44,559 bases of DNA, from the NCBI GenBank assembly GCA_902781745.1, contig CACZKM010000008.1, forward strand, positions 1 through 44,559, given 5' to 3'. This DNA is from Oscillospiraceae bacterium (GTDB lineage: Bacteria > Bacillota > Clostridia > Oscillospirales > Oscillospiraceae). The position numbers were made by a program, and so were the translations under genes. The notes below the pieces were generated by a model. It was given only the letters and a program-made list of their open reading frames with translations. It was not told the origin of the DNA and ran no database searches. Below are positions 1 through 6,981 of this stretch, piece by piece. How positions within the stretch are numbered: position 1 is the stretch's first letter; the number at the start of each line of letters is the position of its first letter.

Positions 1-149
1 TGCGCAAGGTTCAGCGCGCCTTTTGCCAGATTTGCGTGCGCTTATTCGCCTGGTTGACAACGTATAAAATATGGGCATTTGTTCAGTAGGCATTATATAG
101 TACAAAAATAGAGAATCCAAGAGAACCCATCAAAAGGAGTCATTGCGAT
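1..149. other. Upstream region of sufC
   Basis: No coding sequence could be supported here. A TTGACA hexamer at 54-59 and AT-rich stretches (TATAAA at 63-68, TATAGT at 96-101) suggest that the sufC promoter lies here, but no -35/-10 pair has both good matches and 16-18 bp spacing, so the exact promoter is left open. An AAAGGAG ribosome binding site stands about nine bases before the sufC ATG. Confidence 0.4.
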
Positions 150-914
150 ATGTTGGAACTGAAGGGCGTATCCTATCAGGTGGAGGAGACCGGCTCCAAA
201 CTGGACATCCTCCAGAGCATCGACCTGACCATCGAAGACAATAAGATGGTGGTCATCACCGGACCCAACGGCGGCGGCAAGACCACCCTGGCCAAGGCCA
301 TCATGGGCCTGGTCCAGCCCACCGGCGGGCAGATCCTCTGGAACGGGGAGGACATCACCTCCCTGTCCATCACCGAGCGGGCCAAGCGGGGCATCAGCTA
401 CGGCTTCCAGCAGCCCCCCCGGTTCAAGGGCCTGCGGGTCCGGGACCTGCTGGAGCTGGCCTCCGGGAACAAGAAGCTGACCCGGGACGAGTGCTGCTCC
501 TACCTCAACCGGGTGGGCCTGTGCGCCGCGGACTATGTGGACCGGGACGTGGACGCCTCCCTCTCCGGCGGCGAGGTCAAGCGCATCGAGATCGCCACCA
601 TCCTGGCCCGGCCCGAGGGCGGCCTGCTGATCTTTGACGAGCCCGAGGCGGGCATCGACCTGTGGTCCTTCGCCAAGCTGACGGAGACCTTCCGCCTGCT
701 CCACGACCGGGGGAACGTCACCATCCTCATCATCTCCCACCAGGAGCGGATCATTGACCTGGCCGACGAGATCGTCATGATCGCCCAGGGCAAGGTCACC
801 CGCCACGGACCCAAGGAGGCCCTCATGGCCCATATCCTCATGGAGACCGGCGGCATCGGGGGGACCTGTGACTTTTTGCAGCCCCAGAACTGCGCGGACG
901 AGAAGGAGGCGTGA
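150..914 (+). CDS. sufC: SufC, Fe-S cluster assembly ABC ATPase
   Basis: This is the cytosolic ABC-type ATPase that powers Fe-S cluster assembly on SufB/SufD scaffolds. It is 254 aa, the usual SufC length. Visible motifs are Walker A GPNGGGKT at residues 38-45, the ABC signature LSGGE at 138-142, Walker B LLIFDEPEAGID around 159-170 and the switch histidine in ILIISHQE near 197. It lies 3 bp upstream of a SufB/SufD-family gene, so the two are surely co-transcribed. No sufS, sufU or sufD follows, so this resembles the minimal SufC-SufB arrangement (called SMS) known from archaea and some anaerobes rather than the full SUF operon. The family is clear; the SMS assignment is inference from context. 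Confidence 0.93.
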   Translation: MLELKGVSYQVEETGSKLDILQSIDLTIEDNKMVVITGPNGGGKTTLAKAIMGLVQPTGGQILWNGEDITSLSITERAKRGISYGFQQPPRFKGLRVRDLLELASGNKKLTRDECCSYLNRVGLCAADYVDRDVDASLSGGEVKRIEIATILARPEGGLLIFDEPEAGIDLWSFAKLTETFRLLHDRGNVTILIISHQERIIDLADEIVMIAQGKVTRHGPKEALMAHILMETGGIGGTCDFLQPQNCADEKEA

Positions 915-917
915 GAC

Positions 918-1841
918 ATGGCAAAGAGTAAAGTAGACATCGACCTCCTGCGGGAGATCGCGGACCTGGAGGGCACTCCCAAGGGAGCCTACAACATCCG
1001 GAAGAACGGCAAGCTGGACAGCCGGGCCTCCACGGCCAACATCGAGATCGTCAGCAAGGAGGACAAGTCCGGCATCGACATCCACATCAAGGACGGCACC
1101 GTCCGCCAGTCGGTGCACATCCCCGTCATCATCACCGAGACCGGCCTGGACGAGCTGGTGTACAACGATTTCTTCATCGGCAAGGACTGCGACGTGGTCA
1201 TCGTGGCCGGCTGCGGCATCCACAACGACGGGTCGGACAAGTCCCAGCACGACGGCGTCCACACCTTCTACGTGGGGGAGAACTCCAAGGTCCAGTACGT
1301 GGAGAAGCACTACGGCGAGGGCGAGGGCACCGGCGAGCGGATCATGAACCCCCAGACCGTGGTCTACCTGGAAAAGGGAGCCTCCATTCAACTGGACACC
1401 ACCCAGATCCGGGGGGTGGACTCCACCAAGCGGTACACCAAGGTGGTGGTGAAGGAGGGCGGCGAGGCCGTCATCAACGAGAAGCTCCTGACCCACGACA
1501 GGCAGCACGCCACCTCGGAGATGGACATCATCCTGGCCGGGGCGGACTCCAAGGGTCGGGTCATCTCCCGGTCTGTGGCCCAGGACACCTCGGAGCAGGT
1601 CTTCTACCCCCGGATGATCGGGGACGCGGCGGGCTTCGGCCACGTTCAGTGCGACTCCATCCTCATGGGCCAGGCCAAGATCCAGTCCATCCCCGCCATC
1701 ACCGCCAATCACCCCGACGCCCAGCTCATCCATGAGGCCGCCATCGGCCGCATCGCCGGGGATCAGATCCTCAAGCTCATGACCCTGGGCCTCACAGAAG
1801 AAGAAGCGGAAGAGGAGATCCTCCATGGCTTCCTCCGATAA
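918..1841 (+). CDS. sufB: SufB/SufD-family Fe-S scaffold protein (short form)
   Basis: This is the scaffold partner of SufC, holding nascent Fe-S clusters. At 307 aa it is much shorter than classical SufB (about 470 aa): it is essentially the beta-helix core plus the C-terminal SufC-binding part. A cysteine at residue 245 in GHVQCDS matches the conserved SufB GHxQCDS segment that carries a cluster-assembly cysteine, followed by HEAAIGRI near 272-279, where SufB has its conserved histidine/glutamate. Another candidate ligand is Cys99 in VIVAGCG. It starts 3 bp after sufC and overlaps the next gene by 17 bp, so it is translationally coupled. With no separate sufD, it probably forms a homodimeric scaffold. 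Confidence 0.9.
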   Translation: MAKSKVDIDLLREIADLEGTPKGAYNIRKNGKLDSRASTANIEIVSKEDKSGIDIHIKDGTVRQSVHIPVIITETGLDELVYNDFFIGKDCDVVIVAGCGIHNDGSDKSQHDGVHTFYVGENSKVQYVEKHYGEGEGTGERIMNPQTVVYLEKGASIQLDTTQIRGVDSTKRYTKVVVKEGGEAVINEKLLTHDRQHATSEMDIILAGADSKGRVISRSVAQDTSEQVFYPRMIGDAAGFGHVQCDSILMGQAKIQSIPAITANHPDAQLIHEAAIGRIAGDQILKLMTLGLTEEEAEEEILHGFLR

Positions 1842-2331
1842 GACCCTGGCCCGGGAGGGCAAGTTCTACGTCCGGGAGGACCCCCATCTGGGGAAGATCC
1901 GGGGGCTGGACCCCTGGGCGGTGGAAAACGGCATCCACCTCATCCGCAGCCAACTGGACGCGGCGGAGGGGATCATGATGATCGACAACACCAACACCCA
2001 GCAGTACGGCACCGTCCACGGCGGGGTGCTGGTGGCCTTTGCCGATACCATCGCCGGCCACAGCCTCACCCCCCACGGCAAGATGGTGGTCACCCAGGGC
2101 AGCACGGTGAACTTCCTGCGCCCGGCCTCGGGAGCCTACCTCTTCTGCCGGGCCACCCCTCTCCAGGTGGGGCGGCGGATCTGCGTGGTCTCCGTGGAGC
2201 AGCGCAACGACGCCGACCAGTTGGTGACCACCGCCCTGTTCACCTTTGCGGTGGTCAAGGAGATCGACCCCATCGTGGTGGAGCCCAAGCACCCCAGCCT
2301 GACCTTCGGCGACGGGGAGCCCAAGAGATAA
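1825..2331 (+). CDS. PaaI-type hotdog-fold thioesterase
   Basis: This is a 168-aa protein of the hotdog thioesterase superfamily (PaaI / 4HBT type), which hydrolyses acyl-CoA or acyl-ACP thioesters in the cytosol. The characteristic segment is GTVHGGVLVAFADT in the N-terminal third, where the HGG loop and the following acidic residue form the active site. The start lies inside the 3' end of the SufB gene (17 bp overlap), implying coupling to the sufCB transcript. The substrate cannot be told from the sequence. The overlap is suggestive but does not prove a role in Fe-S metabolism. Confidence 0.85.
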   Translation: MASSDKTLAREGKFYVREDPHLGKIRGLDPWAVENGIHLIRSQLDAAEGIMMIDNTNTQQYGTVHGGVLVAFADTIAGHSLTPHGKMVVTQGSTVNFLRPASGAYLFCRATPLQVGRRICVVSVEQRNDADQLVTTALFTFAVVKEIDPIVVEPKHPSLTFGDGEPKR

Positions 2332-2340
2332 CAAGGGATA

Positions 2341-2374
2341 AAAAAGACTGCCGCCGGTCACCCAGCGGCAGTCT
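2341..2374 (-). terminator. Intrinsic terminator of the small membrane-protein gene
   Basis: A 10-bp perfect stem, AGACTGCCGC (2345-2354) with GCGGCAGTCT (2365-2374), is followed on the minus strand by a run of six T. It sits between convergent genes. On the plus strand it lacks a T-run, so it works best for the minus-strand gene. Confidence 0.8.
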
Positions 2375-2394
2375 CCGTGATTCCTTCGGGGGAG

Positions 2395-2604
2395 TTACTC
2401 CCAGTCCTCGTATTCGTCGTCCCAATCCTCATACTCGTCGTCGCTCCAGGCGCAGCCGCGGCCGCAGAGCTTTCCCTTGGCCTTGCCGCACAGGTCGTCC
2501 AGAACGTCGGCAATGGCCTCCAGGTTGGCCACCAGCAGGCAGATGACCGCGGCGGCGGAGAGGACCAGGGCGATGAGCTTCAAGATGGAAGAGTAATTCT
2601 TCAT
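2395..2604 (-). CDS. Small membrane protein with acidic repeat tail (unknown function)
   Basis: This 69-aa protein belongs to no family I recognise. Residues about 7-29 form one hydrophobic helix, followed by a short cysteine-containing basic segment (LCGKAKGKLCGRGC) and an extremely acidic aromatic tail with the hexamer DEYEDW repeated twice. The start is chosen at the ATG at 2604 because GGAGG lies 10 bases upstream; a longer in-frame start at 2727 has no such site. It is a monocistronic minus-strand gene ending in its own terminator. The architecture suggests a membrane-anchored protein with a charged tail. No function is assigned. Confidence 0.7.
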   Translation of the reverse strand: MKNYSSILKLIALVLSAAAVICLLVANLEAIADVLDDLCGKAKGKLCGRGCAWSDDEYEDWDDEYEDWE

Positions 2605-2777
2605 AACAAAAAAACCTCCATTACAGTTGCACAGACTCCCTTGTGTATGGTAGTATTCTACATGAAAGCGGGAGAAAATACAATGGGGACTTGAAATTTT
2701 TCTCTCTGGCGCAGGGCGCTCCCCCATCCCTGCTGGTGCGGCGGCCGGTCCGCCGCGGAAAGGAACGGTAGTTTTCT

Positions 2778-3131
2778 ATGCGTATGCAAAACGATAAAGG
2801 TGAGATCCAGATCAGCAGCGAGGTCTTCACCACCATCACCGGCGCGGTGGCCACCCGCTGCTTCGGAGTGAAGGGCATGGCCGCCCGGTCCAAGAAGGAC
2901 GGTCTGGTCCACCTCCTCCGCAGCGAGTCCATGGCCAAAGGCGTCCGGGTGATTTTCCAGGAGGACGACACCGTGTCCATCGAGCTGCACATCATCGTGG
3001 ACAACGGCGTGAATCTGGCGGCGGTCACCACCTCCATCCAGAACGAGGTCCGGTATGAGGTGAGCAAGCTCACCGGCGCCCAGGTCCGGGCGGTGGACGT
3101 CTATGTGGACTCCATGCAGATCGACGAGTGA
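2778..3131 (+). CDS. Asp23/Gls24 family envelope stress protein
   Basis: This 117-aa protein belongs to the Asp23 (alkaline shock protein 23) family, small cytosolic or membrane-associated proteins of Gram-positive bacteria linked to cell-envelope homeostasis. The family pattern is seen in GEIQISSEVFTTITGAVATR near the N-terminus and in the later VRYEVSKLTGAQVRAVDVYVDSM segment. It is followed 19 bp later by the DAK2-domain kinase gene, a pairing conserved across Firmicutes (YloU-YloV in Bacillus). Its molecular activity is not defined. Confidence 0.92.
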   Translation: MRMQNDKGEIQISSEVFTTITGAVATRCFGVKGMAARSKKDGLVHLLRSESMAKGVRVIFQEDDTVSIELHIIVDNGVNLAAVTTSIQNEVRYEVSKLTGAQVRAVDVYVDSMQIDE

Positions 3132-3150
3132 ACCAGGAGGAAGTAGCGCA

Positions 3151-4836
3151 ATGGTACAGTCTATTGACGGGGCCGTCTTCGCGGGGATGCTCATCCACGC
3201 CTCGGCCTCTCTGAACGCGGAGAAACAGAAGATCAACGAGCTCAACGTCTTCCCGGTGCCCGACGGGGACACCGGCACCAATATGAGCCTGACCATCGGC
3301 ACCGCAGCCTCTGAACTGGCGGCCAAGAAGCCCACCACCATCGGTCAGGCCACCGCCCTCACCGCCTCGGCGATGCTCCGGGGGGCCCGGGGGAACTCCG
3401 GGGTCATCCTCTCCCTGATTTTCCGCGGCTTCTCCAAGGCCATGAAGGACAAGGAGACCATGGACGGCATCGACCTGGCCGACGGCATCAACGCCGGGGT
3501 CATCGCCGCCTACCGGGCGGTGATGAAGCCCGCCGAGGGCACCGTCCTCACCGTCTCCCGCCTGGCGGGGGACCGGGCCGGCCGGGCCGCCGAGGAGAAC
3601 ACCGGCTTCGAGTACGTCCTGGAGTCCGCCATCGACCGGGCCCGGGAGGCCCTGGCGGACACGGTGGAGCAGAACCCCGTGCTGAAAAAAGCCGGGGTGG
3701 TGGACGCCGGCGGCATGGGCTTCGTCACCATCCTCCAGGGGATGCTGGACGAGCTCCGGGGCGTGCCCATGCCCGACGGGCACGACCACGCAGAGGTCAA
3801 GGAGGCCGCCGACTTCGCCACCGTAGGGGACGAGGAGATCACCTTCACCTACGACACCGTGTACATCGTCCGGAAGAGCTCCCCCGACGTGGATCTGGAG
3901 CCCTACCGGGCCTGGCTGGAGAGCATCGGCGACAGCCTGGTCATCGGGGAGGACGACGAGGTCTTTAAGGTCCACGTCCACACCGACACCCCGGGGGAGG
4001 CCCTCACCGAGGCTTCCCGGTACGGCACCCTGGAGCTGGCCAAGATCGAGAATATGCGCACCCAGGCCGAGGAGCTGGCCGCAGGCAAGACCGCCCAGAC
4101 CACCGACGATCTGGACGCCGTGGAGGCCGAGCTGGAGGCCATGGAGGACTGTGAGCCCGCCGACTGCCCGCCGGAGAAGAAGTACGGCTTCGTGGCCGTG
4201 GCCGCCGGCGACGGGCTGGCCAAGGTTTTCCACGACCTGGGCGTGGACGGGGTCATCAGCGGAGGGCAGACCATGAACCCCTCCACCGAGGACATTCTCA
4301 AGCAGATCAAGAAGACCCCGGCGGAGATCGTCTACGTCCTGCCCAACAACAAGAACATCATCCTGGCCGCCCAGCAGTGTGTGGACCTGGTGGAGGACAA
4401 GAAGGTGGTGGTCCTCCAGGCCAAGACCGTCCCCCAGGGCATCTCCGCCATGATCGCCGTAGACCCCGAGGGGGAGGAGGCGGACAACACCGCCGCCATG
4501 GAAGAGGCCATGGAGCACGTGACCACCATGGAGATCACCTATGCCGCCCGGGACTCCGAGTTCGACGGCCAATCCATCCGCGCCGGGGACTACCTGGCCC
4601 TGGTGGACAACCAGCTCTTCGGCACCGAGCAGGACCTGAACACCGTCCTGGACAAGCTGGCCGCCGAGAGCGCCGCCCGGGACGCGGAGTTCATCAGCAT
4701 CTTCTACGGGGAGGGCGTGGCCGAGGCCGACGCCGAGGCCGCCAAGGCCCGGTTTGAGGCGGCCTGCCCCGAGGCGGAGATCACCATGCTTCAGGGGAAC
4801 CAGCCGGTCTATCATTACCTCATCTCGGTGGAATAA
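3151..4836 (+). CDS. DAK2/DegV-type kinase, FakA-like (YloV)
   Basis: This 561-aa protein matches the FakA/YloV family, the ATP-binding subunit of the fatty-acid kinase that phosphorylates exogenous fatty acids held by FakB (DegV) proteins. The N-terminal DhaL/DAK2 domain carries NVFPVPDGDTGTNMS near residues 30-45, whose aspartates bind Mg-ATP. A central linker and a C-terminal DegV-like domain follow, normal for the family (about 550 aa). The ATG at 3151 is preferred over an upstream one at 3103 because AGGAGG at 3135-3140 is ideally placed and the upstream start would overlap asp23. No fakB gene is seen nearby. The gene is co-transcribed with asp23. Confidence 0.9.
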   Translation: MVQSIDGAVFAGMLIHASASLNAEKQKINELNVFPVPDGDTGTNMSLTIGTAASELAAKKPTTIGQATALTASAMLRGARGNSGVILSLIFRGFSKAMKDKETMDGIDLADGINAGVIAAYRAVMKPAEGTVLTVSRLAGDRAGRAAEENTGFEYVLESAIDRAREALADTVEQNPVLKKAGVVDAGGMGFVTILQGMLDELRGVPMPDGHDHAEVKEAADFATVGDEEITFTYDTVYIVRKSSPDVDLEPYRAWLESIGDSLVIGEDDEVFKVHVHTDTPGEALTEASRYGTLELAKIENMRTQAEELAAGKTAQTTDDLDAVEAELEAMEDCEPADCPPEKKYGFVAVAAGDGLAKVFHDLGVDGVISGGQTMNPSTEDILKQIKKTPAEIVYVLPNNKNIILAAQQCVDLVEDKKVVVLQAKTVPQGISAMIAVDPEGEEADNTAAMEEAMEHVTTMEITYAARDSEFDGQSIRAGDYLALVDNQLFGTEQDLNTVLDKLAAESAARDAEFISIFYGEGVAEADAEAAKARFEAACPEAEITMLQGNQPVYHYLISVE

Positions 4837-4862
4837 GGAAGAAAACAAAACACAGACAGCAG

Positions 4863-4906
4863 AGCGCCCTCTGGGACGGCACAAGCCGGTCCCGGAGGGC
4901 GCTTTT
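4863..4906 (+). terminator. Intrinsic terminator after the fakA-like gene
   Basis: A 15-nt arm AGCGCCCTCTGGGAC (4863-4877) pairs with GTCCCGGAGGGCGCT (4889-4903), followed by TTTT. It lies between the convergent fakA-like and spoIIID genes and may serve both. Confidence 0.85.
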
Positions 4907-4952
4907 CGAGGCATTTCCCTAAAAAATGGGGGGTCATACAGCCGAAATCAGG

Positions 4953-5213
4953 TCATACCCGCCGCCGCTTCTCCCGATACTTCTCCCGGGTGGCGTTCCC
5001 GCCCCGGATGTGCCGCTCGGCCTTGTTCCGGTCCAGCACGGCCTTGGCCTGGAGATAAAGAGGCCGGTTGAAGGCGGGCAGCCGCTGAGACAGGTCCTTA
5101 TGCACTGTGGATTTACTGACGCCGAAGCGCCTGGCCGCGGCCCGCACCGTGGCCTCATGCTCGATGATGTACAGCGCCAGATCGCAGGCGCGGGCTTCCA
5201 TGTCGGTCCTCAC
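4953..5213 (-). CDS. spoIIID: SpoIIID sporulation transcription regulator
   Basis: This DNA-binding regulator of the mother-cell compartment acts after SigE and before SigK. The protein (86 aa from GTG 5213) aligns along its length with SpoIIID: a helix-turn-helix with FGVSKSTVHKDL then RLP, and the RHIRGGNAT segment near the C-terminus followed by a basic tail. GTG at 5213 gives the family's usual spacing to the helix-turn-helix, with GGAGG 11 bases upstream; ATG at 5201 is the alternative start. It lies downstream of spoVT on the same strand. Together they support a spore-forming lineage, though not proof that this strain sporulates. Confidence 0.9.
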   Translation of the reverse strand: MRTDMEARACDLALYIIEHEATVRAAARRFGVSKSTVHKDLSQRLPAFNRPLYLQAKAVLDRNKAERHIRGGNATREKYREKRRRV

Positions 5214-5290
5214 AGTCCACACTCCCTCCGCCTCTCGGAAAGGCGGCCTTGGATTCTTGGGACAATGTATGCGGAGACACAAAGGAGTAT

Positions 5291-5330
5291 GCCGGACGGA
5301 CCGGGAATGACGTCCCCCGGTCCGCCCGGC
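5291..5330. repeat. GC-rich inverted repeat between spoVT and spoIIID
   Basis: The near-perfect 15-nt arms GCCGGACGGACCGGG (5291-5305) and CCCGGTCCGCCCGGC (5316-5330) form a strong hairpin. A T-run follows on the plus strand only, although both flanking genes are on the minus strand. It may attenuate read-through from spoVT or end an antisense transcript. Confidence 0.6.
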
Positions 5331-5337
5331 GTTTTTC

Positions 5338-5880
5338 TCAGCCCTCCATGTGGCGGCCCAGGAACCCGGCGATGGTTTGGGCCAGCTTGTACTCGGTCTC
5401 GGCCACCTCGGGGCGGTCCCGGTCGCAGAGGAAGACCACGGCGCCCAGCACGTCCCCCTCGGCCAGGATGGGGGCGGCGGTGGAGACGATATACTGGTCG
5501 GTGTAGTCGCTGACGGGGACCGGCTCCTCTCCGGGCTGGAACTGGTAGATCTGCCGGTCCTCCATGCGCTGGGCCAGGGCGGGGGAGAGGGACTTGTCCG
5601 TCAGCGCCTTCCGGCAGGGCCCGGCGACGGCGATGCAGGCGTCCCGGTCGGTGATGGTGACCATCCGCCCGGTGGTCTTGTGGAGGGCGTCGCAGAGCTG
5701 GCCGGAGAACTCCCCCAGCCCGCCCATGAGGGAGTATTTCTTAAAGACCACGCCGCCGTCGCTGTTGGTAAAAATTTCTAAGGGGTCGCCCTCTCTGATC
5801 CTGAGGGTCCGCCGGATCTCCTTCGGAATGACCACCCGGCCCAGATCGTCGATGCGGCGGACAATACCTGTTGCTTTCAT
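5338..5880 (-). CDS. spoVT: SpoVT, AbrB-family stage V sporulation regulator
   Basis: This forespore transcription factor tunes SigG-dependent genes. It is 180 aa, matching SpoVT. The N-terminal AbrB swapped-hairpin DNA-binding domain reads MKATGIVRRIDDLGRVVIPKEIRRTLRI, followed by a GAF-like C-terminal domain with TDRDACIAVAG and STAAPI segments. The start at 5880 is fixed by GGAGG just upstream and by the family's MKATG beginning; the longer open frame upstream is not coding. It sits 125 bp from spoIIID on the same strand. Confidence 0.95.
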   Translation of the reverse strand: MKATGIVRRIDDLGRVVIPKEIRRTLRIREGDPLEIFTNSDGGVVFKKYSLMGGLGEFSGQLCDALHKTTGRMVTITDRDACIAVAGPCRKALTDKSLSPALAQRMEDRQIYQFQPGEEPVPVSDYTDQYIVSTAAPILAEGDVLGAVVFLCDRDRPEVAETEYKLAQTIAGFLGRHMEG

Positions 5881-6094
5881 ATAAAAAACCTCCTGCGGTC
5901 GTATTTCATGGTACGGGTGGTAGTATTTGCAGCCTTCGCAGCCGGTATACGCCCAAACCGCGCCCCTGTGAAACGCTATTCGGTTTTCCTTGACAGATAT
6001 CCCGATCCGGCGCAGAATGGGAACGGAAGCGGACACACAGAGGCTCCGCTCCCGGAAGAATAGATCGCAGCTTGACCGCAAGGGGGCAATGATG

Positions 6095-6595
6095 ATGCGG
6101 CTGTTTCTGGCTATTAACCTGAGCGACCCCATGAAGGACGCGCTGACAGAGGCCCAGGCCGCCCTCCGCCGGCAGGGTGTGCGGGGGAAGGAGACTACAC
6201 GGGAAAACCTCCATCTCACCCTGGCCTTTATTGGGGAGTACAACGACCCGGACGGGGTGATGGACGTCGTGGAAGCCGTTCCCTTTCACCCCTTCTCCTT
6301 GAAGCTGGAGGGCTTTGGTCGGTTCGGCAATCTGTATTGGGCGGGGACCGCGCCCTGTGAGGAGCTGACGGCCTATGTCCGGCGTCTGCGCCGGGCCCTG
6401 GGGGACAATGGGATCCCCTTTGACCGGAAAGGGTTCTCGCCCCACATTACCCTCCTGCGCAAGGCCGTTTCCCGGCGGGGACTTCCGTCGGTTCCGATCT
6501 CCGGGGCGGGGATGGAAGTCACGCGGGTCTCCCTGATGCGCTCGGACCGGGGCAAGAACGGGATGCTCTACACAGAGATCGGCTTTGTAGAATAG
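6095..6595 (+). CDS. thpR: RNA 2',3'-cyclic phosphodiesterase (2H family, ThpR)
   Basis: A 166-aa member of the 2H phosphoesterase family (ThpR/LigT), which opens 2',3'-cyclic phosphate ends of RNA. The two catalytic histidine motifs are visible as HLTLAFIG in the N-terminal half and HITLLRK in the C-terminal half, with the expected duplicated fold and MRLFLAINL start. Three consecutive ATG codons lie at 6089, 6092 and 6095; the AGGGGG at 6081-6086 is best spaced for 6095 or 6092. It is transcribed alone, divergent from spoVT. Confidence 0.9.
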   Translation: MRLFLAINLSDPMKDALTEAQAALRRQGVRGKETTRENLHLTLAFIGEYNDPDGVMDVVEAVPFHPFSLKLEGFGRFGNLYWAGTAPCEELTAYVRRLRRALGDNGIPFDRKGFSPHITLLRKAVSRRGLPSVPISGAGMEVTRVSLMRSDRGKNGMLYTEIGFVE

Positions 6596-6981
6596 ACCGG
6601 CGAGGCGAGAGAGGACGCTTCCCCGCCATGCCGGCAGGCTTGTTGACGTTTTTTCAACAGGCCATGGCATGGGCTCAGACAAAATCGTATTCCGCAGCAG
6701 GATGATCGCCGCAGTCTTATGCGGCGGTCACCCTGCTTTTTACCGTAAAGCGGCGGCCGCGCACCCAGAGGACCGGAATTATGCCCCGGAATCCGTAGGG
6801 AAACCCCGGGAAAACTGAGCAAAACGGAGAATCCCGCGAAAAGGATAGACTTCCCGCAGAAAACATGATAGCATGATAACCAACCAATAACCTTACCGCA
6901 GGGGATCGGATCATACCAGGCCCCGGTCAACGGGATTTGGCCGGCGCCGATGAAATATCATTGAGAAATGGGAGATGAATC
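6596..6981. other. Intergenic region between thpR and ilvB
   Basis: This 386-bp stretch holds the thpR terminator (6697-6741) and a possible weak promoter for ilvB (TAGACT at 6846-6851, 17 bp, TAGCAT at 6869-6874). A second short stem around 6640-6660 (TTGTTGA / TCAACAG) precedes the terminator. I found no T-box core, no leader peptide rich in branched-chain residues and no terminator close to ilvB, unlike the second ilv operon. Confidence 0.5.
6697..6741 (+). terminator. Intrinsic terminator after thpR
   Basis: A composite stem pairs GCAGG (6697-6701) with CCTGC (6732-6736) outside and GATCGCCGCA with TGCGGCGGTC inside, with a TTTTT run directly after. Confidence 0.8.

Noticed and set aside
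93-1862. 589-aa open frame antisense to sufC-sufB
   Set aside because: Low-complexity Gly/Leu/Val/Asp-rich composition, no family match, no ribosome site; it mirrors the GC-rich third positions of the real genes.
3070-4914. 614-aa open frame antisense to the fakA-like gene
   Set aside because: Shadow frame with repetitive GLG/HGD/VLL composition; the plus strand encodes a complete DAK2 kinase.
6596-6981. T-box or leader peptide for ilvB copy 1
   Set aside because: No TGGCACC core, no BCAA-rich reading frame and no terminator near the gene start; the hairpin at 6697-6741 is better read as the thpR terminator.
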